Assembly (NCBI GenBank): GCA_037975125.1
Contig: CM075855.1
Coordinates: forward strand, 79,549,945 to 79,613,944
Reading direction: 5' to 3'
DNA from: Latrodectus hesperus
Taxonomy: Eukaryota; Arthropoda; Arachnida; Araneae; Theridiidae
DNA length: 64,000 bases
Part shown: positions 10,136-21,588 of the stretch, piece after piece
Position numbering within the stretch: position 1 is the stretch's first letter
Layout of the letters: the number at the start of each line of letters is the position of its first letter
Notes under the pieces: model-generated
Told to the model about the DNA's origin: nothing
Seen by the model: the letters and a program-made list of their open reading frames with translations, nothing else
The model's database searches: none
Made by a program: the position numbers and the translations under genes

Positions 10136-11128
10136 ATTCGACTTTTATAATTTCTGGGACAAACAATAATTATCTACAATATATTGCCTGTTATTATTTA
10201 CCATATTTCTGTGATAAATAATGATTAATAAAATGTGGACTAGACTCCGTATTTTAAAATAAAAATAGTAGGATTAAAATGATAAAATCAAGCTTGACAC
10301 GCGTAGCATCAAAACATCTGATGTGAGCAATATTCCTCCATTTCAGATTACCGACCAGGAAAAGTAAATGGAAAACATTTTTAAAGTTGGTAAAAAATAC
10401 TTCTTTGCTCCATCCATCTTGTCTCCTGATTCCTCTTCGAAATATAAAACGACTTCTCACTGACCAAATAAAAGAATTTTTTGACAAAAAAAAAAAAAGA
10501 ATTTATATTCTTACACGGTTGGCTGATGGTGAATCTTGGGCTTGTCTACCCGACAGCTAGAGACGTGCTCAACTTCGATTTCCATTCTCCCTAACATGGA
10601 AAGAATGGTATGCTTTAGAATTATCACCTAACATGATCATCTGCAGACCCATCTGTTCGAAATTGTCCTGACCGTTTCTTTTTTCTGTTCTCTCTGTGAT
10701 ACGTTACAAATGACAGGGGAACATATTTTAGTTCCCCCTCAATTCTTCATGTACCTTCTCAAAATGACTTTGTAATCCATCCTCTTGCAGGTTTTACTTC
10801 CAAGTTGTACTGGAATGTAAGACGCATTGTGTCCGAGAAGACGTTGGTGGGAATAATTTTGAAGAAAAAAAATCATAAAAAAGCTTATTATCGTCTTCCT
10901 ATTACAAACCATGAATAATAGGAAGTGGATAACTACGATGGTATGGAGAGGACTAATTTGGAGCTGTTCACTTGTTATTTTGCTCAGAAAGTCAAAGGCG
11001 ATTATTTTTAGAGCCAATTACCTTTTTTCTTATATCTGTTTTATCATCCAAAAAATAATCTTCGTTTCACACCAACAATGATGAAGCAGTTTTCAAGGAT
11101 CGCTTAAAAGTATTTCTTCTTGCCATAC
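10136..11128. other. Moderately GC-richer unclassified stretch
   Basis: Two minus-strand open frames (10254-10487 and 10739-11017) occur here, and the base composition is more balanced than in the flanks. Neither translation shows a motif I can name. The balanced composition and frame breaks suggest a decayed transposable element, but no ends or catalytic motifs are visible. Confidence 0.3.
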
Positions 11129-11352
11129 CTTCCCTGACCGCCCACCCTGTCTAGTGGTCAGTGTGTCTGACTGCGGATAGGGTCTTGTGTTTTAATCCCG
11201 GTTCAAGCGTGGTTGTACCCACTAAACGAGTACCTATGGCACGTGCGCGTACTGAAGAAGTCGGACTCCACACCAGAATATGGTTCATTTAGGAAAGTGG
11301 AACAGCGCATCCTATATATTGCCAGCCAAGCTGGCACAAAACAACAACAAAT
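11129..11352 (+). mobile_element. tRNA-derived SINE, family D
   Basis: The head has the layout of a tRNA gene: TAGTGGTCAGTGTGTCTGAC resembles an A box, and GTGTTTTAATCCCGG about 35 bases later sits where the B box should be. A non-tRNA body follows and the copy ends in ACAAAACAACAACAAA at about 11335-11352. No clear target duplication was found. A real tRNA gene is unlikely because the fold cannot be completed and a long body follows. Confidence 0.6.
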
Positions 11353-11612
11353 CTACCCTGAATAAAAAATTTTAAAAATATTAATAATCAATTTTTGTGC
11401 TTGTGTAATCCAAACTTTCAAAATTAGAGACATGTTTCGTGAGTTAAAATGATTGAACTTGAATATTTTCTACACATTTGAAGCTTTCATTCTATGTCAC
11501 ATAGAATCTATAGTTTAGATTCCCATATCCTATTAATATGTTAATAAATATTTTTCATTGCACAGGTGTTATTTTGTTTTTGTCCCTCTACGTTAAAAAG
11601 AAATGAAAACAT

Positions 11613-11741
<129 letters not shown>

Positions 11742-13330
11742 CCTTTTTCTCTCACTTTCTTGATTATACATTCAATGTTAATTATACAAGATTCCGTCCA
11801 ATACGATATAAGAACTATATTTTTTAAAATTATTGCATTATATAAATTATCATAAAGAATGAAGCAAACATGCGACAGCACGAAATAATTCAGGAAAACA
11901 TAACAAAAACAAACTCTAATAATTCATAATTTTACCAGAAAATTATTATGTTGTATGAAATAGTATTGCTAGAGAAAATTCTAGAAAGATTTCAGAACCA
12001 CGAGAATAAATGTTGCTGAATAAAAATCCCTATACTTTGCATGGTATCTTCAGAAATATTTTTAGAAAATTACCCTTGGCATCTGATTATAATATCAAGT
12101 GTGAAATATTACCGGAATATTTACTTCAACCGAAAATACACATTGTGGTAGTAATAGAAAAACTTCCACACACACAAGTACGATATATAACAGTTTCTTT
12201 ACTTATGCACAAAAGAAAAACTATCTTAAGTATTAAAAAAATAAATAAAATGAAAATCTTTTTCACCCGCGTTTAAAGATTCCATATTTTATATAAATGT
12301 AAGCACTTATCTTTATTACTTTATAAAAAAAAAATTATAAACATAGATATATTTTGGATTTGTCACAAGTTCAAATAAATGAAAGGAATGTTTTTGAATA
12401 TATTTGTTTAAATGTCAAGGTATTATTTATACAAATGTTATATTTATAGTTTATTTCTCTATTTAATGTTAATGATTAAAAATTATGTTATGACTACTAT
12501 TAAGATTTCTAAGTTAAAAGCATTCCTCATACTGGCATTCATTATAAGAAATATTTATACTTTTTTTTTTTATAAAATTTGAATTTATTAATGAAAAACT
12601 GAAATATCAATATTCAATTTCATTATTGCTGTTGTTGTTGCATGTCCTCTTTGGTTAGAAGCGCTGGACCAGAACCAGGTCAGCAATTTTTAATTTTGTG
12701 TGATTTGGCAGATTAAAAAGAAATTTCAGTAAAAATGAGCAATATGTTGAATTATTTTACGAAACGCATTTATGTATTTTTGTTAGGATCTTACAAACGA
12801 AATTCACTTATTTTTGTTGTTAGATCGTAACAAAATTTTAACTTTGGTTAGTCAAAAGCTTTAAAATGAATGTCAGTCAACTAAAAAAGATATAAAAACT
12901 AAATTTTCGAAACAATTCAAGCTTTTCTCATGACAAAATATGAAATTAGTCGCGGCAAATATTTAAACATTTGTAGTAACATGTTATAAATGAGCATATA
13001 ATATTTATTGGCATTAAAAAATTTCCAGCTTTAAATAAATTTCAATTATATGTTCAGCTTAAAATAGCTTATAGAGCTTTAAAAAATTATCAAGATCGAA
13101 AATTTTATGTTGGTAAACTTGATGAGAGATGAATTGTTTTCGTGAAACCCAATATCACATTCTAGATTTTAAGAATTAAAAAATGTTTTTAATTTGCAAT
13201 TTCGCTTAAAATATTTTTAATTATCATTAATAACATCTTTTTTGAAAATAAAAAACGCTTGACATTAATGAGCTTTCTGGTTCTGTATAAGAGTTAGAAG
13301 GAATCAGCAGAAACTAAAATAATTCGTTTG
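11742..13330. other. AT-rich non-coding stretch
   Basis: About 1.6 kb without a recognisable gene. The open frame at 12010-12276 (+, 88 codons) has no motif and an AT-driven composition. A TGCTGTTGTTGTTGCATGTC patch at about 12627-12646 resembles the reverse complement of a CAACAACAA LINE or SINE tail. Confidence 0.5.
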
Positions 13331-13450
13331 GTTGTGGCTTATGGTCACTTTTTGCACATGAGTTGATACAGTTAGAACTCTCGATTATAAATGGACTCCA
13401 AACCTCTGCAAACGTCCATGCTTAGTGGAAACCAAAACTGAATCTTGAAA
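13330..13450 (-). mobile_element. Degraded partial SINE, family A
   Basis: Read on the minus strand, this is the body of the SINE seen complete at 60005-60188. The order of words is shared: GTCCATGC, then CTCTGCA..CGTCCATG on the plus strand, ACTCTCGATTATAAATGGACTCC in place of the conserved GGGATCTACGG..TGGATTCC, and TTTTTGCACATGAG. The tRNA-like head is missing or too diverged. Confidence 0.5.
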
Positions 13451-13995
13451 TAAAGACCAAAGGACAATCTCTTCAGTGACCAAACAGGGAAATCATCATG
13501 AATTAAAGTACTTTGCCATAAGTTGCAATGGATAAATGACGTTGGATAAAGATTTTTCTGTACGCAATATTTATGTTTTTTATTGAACTTAAGTTATGAA
13601 TGGTTAAAATATTTATGAGTTAAATACAAATAAAGTAAACATTTTATATATCCTGCATAAATTTTAAATTCTTTTTAATTATTCGCATTCATTGTAAAAT
13701 ATATTTTTTAATATTTATAACTTAATACTGATGTATTATATGTAAACATAAACTAAACTCTGTGGCATGAGAGCTCATGTGGGCCAGGGCCTGGCGTGTC
13801 CATCTCTATTTTTCTGACCGAAAAGCCCTGGTGGTGGAGGATGTGTCCCTATTAGAGACAGGTGGTCAGTCTAACGCGAAACCCCCAGTATTTTGTTCCC
13901 AAGCATGCTTTGGTACACAGTTTACCGACCCATTGATGGAATGAAAGGGTGAATCGACTTTGCCCAGCCCGATGATAGAACCTCAAGACCTGTGC

Positions 13996-14010
13996 CTTGG
14001 GAGCGTGAAA
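13996..14010. repeat. Target-site duplication of nested SINE A (left)
   Basis: CTTGGGAGCGTGAAA is present identically at 14182-14196, directly flanking the nested SINE. A 15-bp duplication is typical of LINE-mediated (target-primed) insertion. Confidence 0.9.
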
Positions 14011-14181
14011 GTTTTTTAATCGCTCAACGGTCATTTTTTGCACACGAGGGCTAATTAGACCGGGATCTACGGCTTAAAGTGGATTCCGAACCACTACGAA
14101 CACCCATGCCTACGGTGGGATTCGAACCCACGAACTGTTGAACCGAAGGCAAGAGCGCTAACCATTCGGTTAGTAGCTCGG
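14011..14181 (-). mobile_element. tRNA-derived SINE, family A, nested in SINE B
   Basis: Minus-strand SINE of about 170 bp. The head reads ACCGAATGGTTAGCGCTC (A-box region) and then GTGGGTTCGAATCCCACC (perfect B box), the promoter layout of RNA polymerase III tRNA genes. The body includes GTGGTTCGGAATCCACTTTA and GTCTAATTAGCCCTCGTG, and the copy ends in GCGATTAAAAAAC. A perfect 15-bp target duplication flanks it, so it inserted after the host SINE and probably recently. Strong similarity to 60005-60188 supports the family. Confidence 0.9.
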
Positions 14182-14214
14182 CTTGGGAGCGTGAAACGCT
14201 ACCACCGGGCTTCA

Positions 14215-15383
14215 AATGAAACTTATATTATAATTTGTTATATTTGAAGTACTTTATATTGTTAAATACTCTCCTTTTAGATGACACTTCATATTTTGGA
14301 ATGGTTTTTAACCCTACGAATTTTTCTCCATACTTCATGTGTCGATATAATAGTTGAAACTTATTTACATTTTAATTTTAATAATAGTATCATCATGTTG
14401 AGAAAAACTTACATATTTTTGGACAATAAAGGCAGTAATCAATCATTTGTACCGAAAATATAATGGATCAATCTCTTACAAGAATTTTTCTTCAAAAAAA
14501 TCATGGTGATTGAATGTAGACAGAACACATATTTTGACTAAAAATAATGTTTTTCTATAAAAATGTAAAAAGCACTTAGCTGCTCGATGAGTTCACAATA
14601 ATGTCAGTGATTAAGTTAAATGGCAAAGAAAAATGTTATTTTTACATAAAATTGTCAGAAGGAAAACAATGTCTTTTAATAGACTTGAATAGATATAATA
14701 ATAATATAAAGTAAATTTGAAGTGAAAAGTATAGCATTTGGACATATTCACTTAAGAAAAGCATTGCTTAAATGAATGGTGAAAATTAATTTTGTGTTTT
14801 AAATTGCATAAGATCCAATGGTTGAACTTAGATTTTATTTAGATTTAGAAGCATTCGGTCTTAAGTCTCATTTAAGACTGTCTTAAGTCAATTCATTTTC
14901 TGACGCAGCATGTCCATTTTTGGACCTTGCGCCATAAAACCCAACCAACCAACCATCGACTCCTTCTCGGACTTAAATTATAAATTGCACGCAAGAATTC
15001 CAGAGTTTCTTAGTTTCAATAACTGAAACAATCTCAAAATTTTTGATCAAATGATAAAATTTATAGAGTAAATTTTAGAGATTTTATTTAAGTTCTAAAA
15101 TGTAGTGAAAAGAAAAATTTTAATATATTTTTATTTACAAAAATGTATGAAAGTAAATTCCATTTGTTTTAATTTGTTTCTAAATTAAATTTTAATTTAG
15201 TTTCAACTATTTTGTATATTGATAATGCTGTTTCTTTTGTTTATATAACTTTTTTTCTTATAAATGCAAATAGGAGTTTGTTGATTTCATATGGTTAATT
15301 TCTTTTAATTTTAAAAATAAATAACATTAAGGTTATTACTTCTCGGAATGATAGTTTGTTAGAATACAAATTAATTTGCTACA
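14215..15383. other. AT-rich non-coding stretch with a possible SINE tail
   Basis: No gene is visible; the 60-codon frame at 14281-14463 (+) has no motif. At 14900-14955 a GC-richer patch ending in CCCAACCAACCAACCATC looks like the 3' tail of a short repeat with CCAA units. Confidence 0.45.
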
Positions 15384-15442
15384 CAAACTGAGTTATGGAT
15401 AACAACACAGTAGCCAAACTGAGTTATGGATAACAACACAGC
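15384..15442. repeat. 31-bp tandem duplication
   Basis: CAAACTGAGTTATGGATAAC followed by AACACAG occurs at 15384 and again at 15415, identical over the unit. Confidence 0.85.
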
Positions 15443-16444
15443 ATATCAATGCAGTAGCCTGTCAACAAAATGATACAACTTTGAGAGACTCATTAATTGA
15501 CCTTAATTAAACTATTCTGTAGAAATTGTCCACTCGTTTAACAACTGTTTGTAATTAACATTGCTATTCTCTGACAATTGGATTATTTTAGTAACCAACA
15601 CTGGTGTATGATTACATGAATGTCAAGACTGGAGTTCTATTGATATTAGGTATTCAAAATACTAATTTTTATGATAGAATACCCAATTAAAATATTCTTT
15701 ATGGAGGAAATCTCTCAATCTAAATATTATGGATATACTGACACATTTAAATGACATTAAAAAATTTTTCATTGACAAGAAAATTAAAAGTGTTTAATTA
15801 CGTATTTAATTAAAAAAATAATATATAAAAATTATATTTATTTTGATATAATACAATTCTATAAAACAGAGATGAAATGTTCAACAGGTAGATTAATTTA
15901 AATGATTTCAATTTTTTAAAAAATTTAACTAAGTTTTTCTTATTTATTGTTTAATTATTAATCTTCTGAAATTGTTTAAAAATCTAATAAATTTTGCATA
16001 GCAATAGATTAAATTTTAAAAATACATATTTATCCTATAATAATGTTCAGCAGTCATATAATAACTGTTGGAATAAAATAATTTTGTATAATTAATGTAA
16101 TACTGCGCAAGAACATGGTCTACAGTTTCTTATCAAACGAGCTTCGTAGTGTCCTTATCGTTTACAAGACAGTCTCAGCCCCTGAAACATCTTTTATAAT
16201 GGTGAATCTATTGCATTAACGCTTATTTTATTTAAGATGTTCTATTACTTTATATTGATTTCATATTTATAAGCTTTTATATTCATGCAAAAGTTCTGAA
16301 ATTCTTAGAGGGAACTGAAAATTGATTTTAGTGCATTTTCTATTTGGTTTGTAAGTTTTTTGAACAATGAAAAATTTTAAGGGGTCTGTCGATATAAATG
16401 TAATAAATATTTTAAAATAAAAAAATTCAATATAAGAAATTTAA
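15443..16444. other. AT-rich non-coding stretch
   Basis: About 1 kb without an open frame of interest. No repeat or motif was recognised. Confidence 0.5.
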
Positions 16445-16822
16445 AAAATAAATCTTTATAAAGAGAAACCCTTTTCATTAAATGAAAGATAGCTCCAATA
16501 TCTTTAATGCCCAAGTTTGTTCATCACTTAAAAGTTTTTAGCCAGGAAAAAGTATATTATAGGGAATTCTCGTAATATACAGAGGCATTATTGACAATTA
16601 GTCAATTAAAAGCTTTCATTTTTTTTAACTTAGAAAATAAATCTTTATAAAGAAAAACCTTTTTCGTTAAATGAAAAATATCTCCAATATCATTAATGCT
16701 CAGGATTGTTCATTAATTAAAAGTTTGTTGTAAGAGGAAAAAGTATGTTACATGAAGTTCTTGTAATATATAGAGACGTTATTACGGTTTTGTCAATTAA
16801 AATGATTTCATTTTTTTATTAC
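16445..16822. repeat. Diverged tandem duplication, about 189-bp unit
   Basis: AATCTTTATAAAGARAAACC at 16451 recurs at 16640. The following words recur in the same order: CTCCAATATC, TTAATGC, TTGTTCAT, GGAAAAAGTAT, GTAATATA.AGAG and GTCAATTAAAA. Substitutions are scattered, so the duplication is old. Confidence 0.8.
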
Positions 16823-18954
16823 AAATACGACATTTTTCTTATCATAAATGTAACCTTATTTATGAACTGAAATCTATAAAATTAGACATAAAAATTTAAT
16901 ATAAATTAAAACTAACTCTGGAAATGTTTTAAGCATTGATAACATACAGGCATGTTAACTATTATCATATTGTAATTGTAATTTCTAAATTGAAATTTTT
17001 AATACCAGCATTTTATATTAATACCTTGAACTCTCTTTTTTACAAACTCTGCTCTTTACACTGAAAAAATACTGTAAATTTAAATTCAAAAATCCAGTAA
17101 AGACTTTGACAGGATAGTTAACGAAAACATTTTTGTTTTGAAAAAATGTGAAAACTTTCCTACAAAATCTTAGGGATTTCTGTTTCAAGCAAGATTTAGA
17201 GTGTGATGCGTATACTTCAAACGAAATGTGGGTATTTTTTTAAAGAATAAATTCTCTTGAAAGTACTTGATAAAAGTTTATTTAGAAAATATTTTTCATA
17301 CTACAAACATTATTATAAAAGATAAAGTTTGACTGCGTATATTTCACTGAATTTATTTGCATATATAAAAGCATTATTTAAACTTTTCTCAACTACTAAA
17401 TTAAATTTAAATATTTAAAACAAAAAATAAATATCGTTATTTAAGCATAAGTGTAGAATATTTTCGAGGTTTTACACGTTTATTCAGGTAATTGCTTCAT
17501 AATTAAAAACTAAAATAATAATTCTTCATGTGTTGAAAATGTGGCCATATTTTTATTGGAATAATTTATTTATTAATAGAATATATTTTAAATCTTAGTA
17601 TTTTACTATATTGAATATTCTTGAAAGAAATTTTATGTATTTTATTGTATTGTGATTATTTTATTCTTTCTTAAATGGTAATGATGCTTAATTTTTAATT
17701 ATTTTTGTTTAAAGTTCAGACGCAAATCAGTGCCTTAAGTCTTACCTATGTCTGCTTTTCGTATTATCTATAATCATTAAAATGCTTATACATTTTATAA
17801 GTGATGATATAAAACAAATTATTTAAGGAAAAAAAGTTGTGTTTTGATTTACTTCTTCATGTAAAATGGAAGGTTAATTTTTATCATTTGAAGATTAATT
17901 ATACAGTTAATATGACAAAAATATTTTTTGGAATACTTTTTATATATATTAATAAAAATCTAAAACACTATGTTCTGATTTAGTGTACATATAAAGTACA
18001 ACATTAAGTGTACTTCTTTTCTTGTTTCTTATAGTATTAAATTTTAAGATAATTTTAGGAAGTTGACAATGGGACATACCCATGACTCGATTGCAACAAT
18101 AATAGAAATTAATTATATTAAACACATATTATTTTATTCTAAATATTAAAAACACCTTTTTCACTCTACTATTTGAAAATAGTCCATATTATATATAAAA
18201 AAAATGAAATGTTTCAAATCTAATAAGCTTATCTAATTCTTATTTTATTACTTATTTACATAAGAAATAGATAACCTTCTTAGATTAACCTATTTAATTT
18301 TTAATTATTTTATTTTTAAAATAATATATGAATATTTTTAAATTCAAAATTTTTGAATCAATATTTAAAAATAGTTTTACTATCTTTTTAAACTATAATG
18401 TGTGCTTGAAGGAAAAATGTTAACATATAGTTCTTGGAAAGATTATACGCTTGGGAAATGTTTTTATTATCCCTTATGTTATTACCTTTTCCGAGAAATT
18501 TCTTCGAAGTAGGCTGTATTTATGGTACTTTACAGTGACCATAAAAATTACCTGGACATTCTGTTTTTATTTCTTCCTAGGGGAACTTAACTCAAAAAAT
18601 AACAATCCAGTTTCTTTTTAATATCTTATAAACTGATACTCGTACGCGATAAAGTGAAATAATTTCGATACTTGAGGCTTAGCACACATCAAATAATGAA
18701 TAACGATTAAAGAAGTCCACTATACAAGACTAGTGTTACTATCCTATCTCTTTTACTTCAGGACACTTATCTATGAAGTTCAGCTACGAGATTTACTTTA
18801 TGATTTTTAGGTATGTCATATTTTGCAAATTCCGAGAAATATTTCTTTTTATTTTATTGATGATGAATGATTCGTATTTATATAGATTTTTTTCATAAAA
18901 AAGAAGAAATATTTAATGAAAAATATAGACCTACATTATAAAACAATACGTTTT
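16823..18954. other. AT-rich non-coding stretch
   Basis: About 2.1 kb of AT-rich sequence without an open frame over 60 codons. I recognised no repeat or motif. Confidence 0.5.
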
Positions 18955-19102
18955 CTTTGTAACGGGTATTCGGCTGTTTTTAACGGGTATTTTTTTATAA
19001 CGGGTATTGTAGTTGTTTGTGTAACAGCTACTTTTTTTGTAACGGTTATTATAAATGTTTGAAATGGCTTTTTTTGTATCGGGTATAATGAATGGGTATA
19101 GT
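18955..19102. repeat. Degenerate repeats of a TAACGGGTATT motif
   Basis: TAACGGGTATT occurs three times (about 18960, 18980 and 19000). Weaker versions follow, such as TAACGGTTATT and ATCGGGTATAAT up to 19100. Spacing is 20-45 bp with T-runs between. It resembles a decaying minisatellite. Confidence 0.55.
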
Positions 19103-19914
19103 GTTTTTGGAGTATTGGGAAAATGAGAAATGAAACAAAAACATCGTTAATGAAAGCAAAGATTTTATCAGTGACATTATATAATATTATTTTTCAATTA
19201 AATTATTATACACATTACCTTACTATACATGAATTACGTGTTGATGTTACCTCGACCATTTTATAATGTTGCCAAACTCCAAAAGCACTTTTATGTACAT
19301 AATAAGGACTAAACTAACTTGGTTTTGTACTATAGAATATAATGAGTTTTTGTATTCTATCAAAAATAACTTTCTAATTCTCCTGAGGTAGTTATGTTGG
19401 TGTGGTTTCTTGTTTTATTATCACTCTTTGAATATATGGACTTAATTCTGACAAAAAACTATTAAGAGACAAAATCAAGCTCATAAATTGTGGCAGTTAT
19501 ATCGGAACAGTTTTTTTCAAATACAGCGTAGGGATTAAAATTAAATTTTGTTAACTTACATGGGTAAGGGATTAGACCCTCATGGTGAAATATGTATTTT
19601 TATGGTTATTTCAAAGATGGTGTTCCAGGTTATTAAAATTTCAGATTGTGTCTAAAAATTGATCTCTAGTATTTCTTCTGAATTTCATTAAAAATTCATT
19701 CAATTTTCAGGAACTCTCCTCACAAATTACCAAAGATTAGCATTTTTTGTGAAATTTCAAAGGGAGTATAATATAAAAATTACAATTATGTATAAGAACA
19801 TTCGAGAACATAACATTAAGCATATTACGTATAAGATATAAAAATTAATGTAATTCTGTAAACTTAATTATATACAATACCACGCCATGATTATAGCTTT
19901 ACTACAATGGTTTA
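19103..19914. other. AT-rich non-coding stretch
   Basis: About 0.8 kb without a recognisable feature. It ends at the TA target of the palindromic mariner. Confidence 0.5.
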
Positions 19915-19916
19915 TA

Positions 19917-20787
19917 TTAGGTTGGGAATAAGTTCGTAGCGTTTTTACCAAAAACCTTTATTTAAACAAAAAACAATAATTATATCAATTAGTTAATCAA
20001 TTATATATTCGCCGTTGCTGTTTACAACCTCTTTCCACCTCTCAATCAATTTGTTGATGCTGTTCCGCCAGAAATCGCCTAGTCTGGTGTCACAGAAGTT
20101 GTTGAGACAGTTTTTAAGGACCTCTTGGTTCACTGGGAAATGCTCGAAAGAATGCTGCAGTCAACAAAAAGCTCTACATTGCTCAACTACACCGCGTGAA
20201 TGAGGTTATTCGACTGAAAAGACCTGATCGACATGGTCAAACTATACTCCTTTACCACAACGCCAAGCCCCATGTTGCACAAGTCGTCAAACCCGCACTT
20301 CAAAAGATCGAATGGGAGGTCCTTCAGCATCCGCCGTATTCTCTGGACCTTGCACCAACCGATTACCATCTTTTCCGCTCCTTATCAAACCATATGAAGT
20401 ACGTTACCTTCGATAACAAAGAGGTTCCTTAAAAACTGGCTGTATGGTGAAGGAGTATAATTTGACCATGTCTATCAGGTCTTTTCAGTCGAATAACCTC
20501 ATTCACGCGGTGTAGCTGGGCAATGTAGAGCTTCTTGTTGACTGCAGCATTCTTTTCGAACATTTCCCAGTGCGCCAAGACGTCCTCAAAAACTGTCTCA
20601 ACAACTTCTGTGACACCAGACCAGGCGATTTTTGGCGGAACGGCATCAACAAATTGGTCGAGAGGTGGGAAGAGGCTGTGAACAGCAACGGCGAATATAT
20701 AATTGATTAACTTATTGATATAATAATTGTCATTTGTTTAAATAAAAATCTCTTGTAAAAACGATACGAACTTATTCCCTAACCTAA
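19917..20787. mobile_element. Palindromic (foldback) mariner derivative
   Basis: An 871-bp element flanked by TA on both sides, with ends starting TTAGGTTGGGAATAAGTTCG (left) and, mirrored, TTAGGTTAGGGAATAAG (right). The arms of about 335-340 bp (19917-20253 and 20447-20787) are reverse complements of each other with scattered differences. Each arm holds two transposase pieces in opposite orientation. On the left the C-terminus (NNFCDTR.GDFWRN, then ERWKEVVNSNGEYIID) is on the minus strand, and a middle piece (NKKLYIAQLHRVNEVIRLKR) is on the plus strand. The right arm is the mirror image. The centre holds one copy of the catalytic region. Both ends are therefore the transposon 3' end, and the 5' half of the parent is absent. 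Its RNA would fold into a long hairpin. Confidence 0.85.
20196..20432 (+). pseudogene. Mariner transposase catalytic fragment, second aspartate lost
   Basis: Central frame of the palindromic mariner. It reads NEVIRLKRPDRHGQTILLYH, then NAKPHVAQ and later DLAPTDYHLFRSLSNHM. In mariners the NA(R/K)PH motif is preceded by HD, whose D is catalytic. Here YH stands there, so residue 21 is histidine. The third aspartate (residue 56) is intact, exactly 34 residues later. The frame ends at 20432 just after VTFDNKEVP, close to where the sequence folds back on itself. No active enzyme can come from this copy. Confidence 0.85.
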
Positions 20788-21436
20788 TAAACTAAAAATA
20801 TATAGTATATAAACTGAGCAAAACTCTTAAGCACAACCCATGAAATATAAAATACTTGTTAAATAACTGACAGATTAAAGCTTCACTTGTACTGCATTAC
20901 GCAATTTTCCTTCATTTAAAGACATAATATATCCACTTATCTCTTAGATTCGTATCTTTGTAGATTGTGCACCGTAATGAAAATGTTTTTCTGTTATTCA
21001 GCTACAGAGAGGTGGAACTTTATTACTTTTTGAAGAGTGTGAGGGTTTAAGTAATGGACAGAGCAGATAACCCCTTCGTAGCGAGGAGGAGATAGTTCAA
21101 TACAGAGTAAAATCAGTTTTTTCGTCTATTGCTTCTTTTTGTATTATTACTACATTATATTTTGTAAAAACATCAAATAGCTGTTATTTATATTGTGAAC
21201 AATACGGTACTGTGCATTGCATGATATTATCCTTTTAATGTACTATAATATAAATTACCTTATGTGCAATTTATAAATATATTATAAGCCAAGTATATGT
21301 TATATAAACTGGAAACTTAATCTCAAAAAATTCATAAATATACCTTCACATTGAAAAATGATAATTTCAAAATTGAATGAAATTTATATATATATAATCA
21401 TAATGAAAATTTACTGTGATAATTTAATAAATAGGG
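20788..21436. other. AT-rich non-coding stretch
   Basis: About 650 bp with no gene or recognisable repeat. A slightly GC-richer patch lies at about 21000-21110. Confidence 0.45.
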
Positions 21437-21451
21437 ATATCTATCTATCTA

Positions 21452-21486
<35 letters not shown>

Positions 21487-21529
21487 ATCTATATCTATAT
21501 CTATATCTATATCTATATCTATCTATCTA

Positions 21530-21584
<55 letters not shown>

Positions 21585-21588
21585 AATC
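21437..21588. repeat. Compound microsatellite (TATC)n-(TATATC)n-(TA)n-(TAA)n
   Basis: The array starts with tetranucleotide ATCT units, changes to six-base ATATCT units, then pure TA, then AATAAT. This order suggests successive unit changes within one array. Confidence 0.95.

Larger units (their letters stand above)
13758..14214 (-). mobile_element. tRNA-derived SINE, family B, interrupted by a SINE A
   Basis: On the minus strand the copy starts with GAAGCCCGGTGGTAG at about 14214. It is broken by SINE A (14011-14181) and resumes with the body running down to about 13758. The body matches the plus-strand copy at 26128-26430: an AAGCATG.TTGGGAAC word, then GGGTTTCG.GTTAG.CTGAC, then GGGCC...GGCCCACA.G and TCATGCCA near the end. 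The minus-strand frame at 13852-14043 is an accident of this SINE. Confidence 0.75.

Noticed and set aside
10739..11017. 92-codon minus-strand frame as a possible gene
   Set aside because: No recognisable motif and surrounded by stops. Probably a decayed repeat.
13852..14043. 63-codon minus-strand frame as a protein
   Set aside because: It lies wholly within SINE B and the nested SINE A.
18955..19102. Interstitial telomeric repeats
   Set aside because: The motif TAACGGGTATT is not the arthropod TTAGG repeat and is irregularly spaced.
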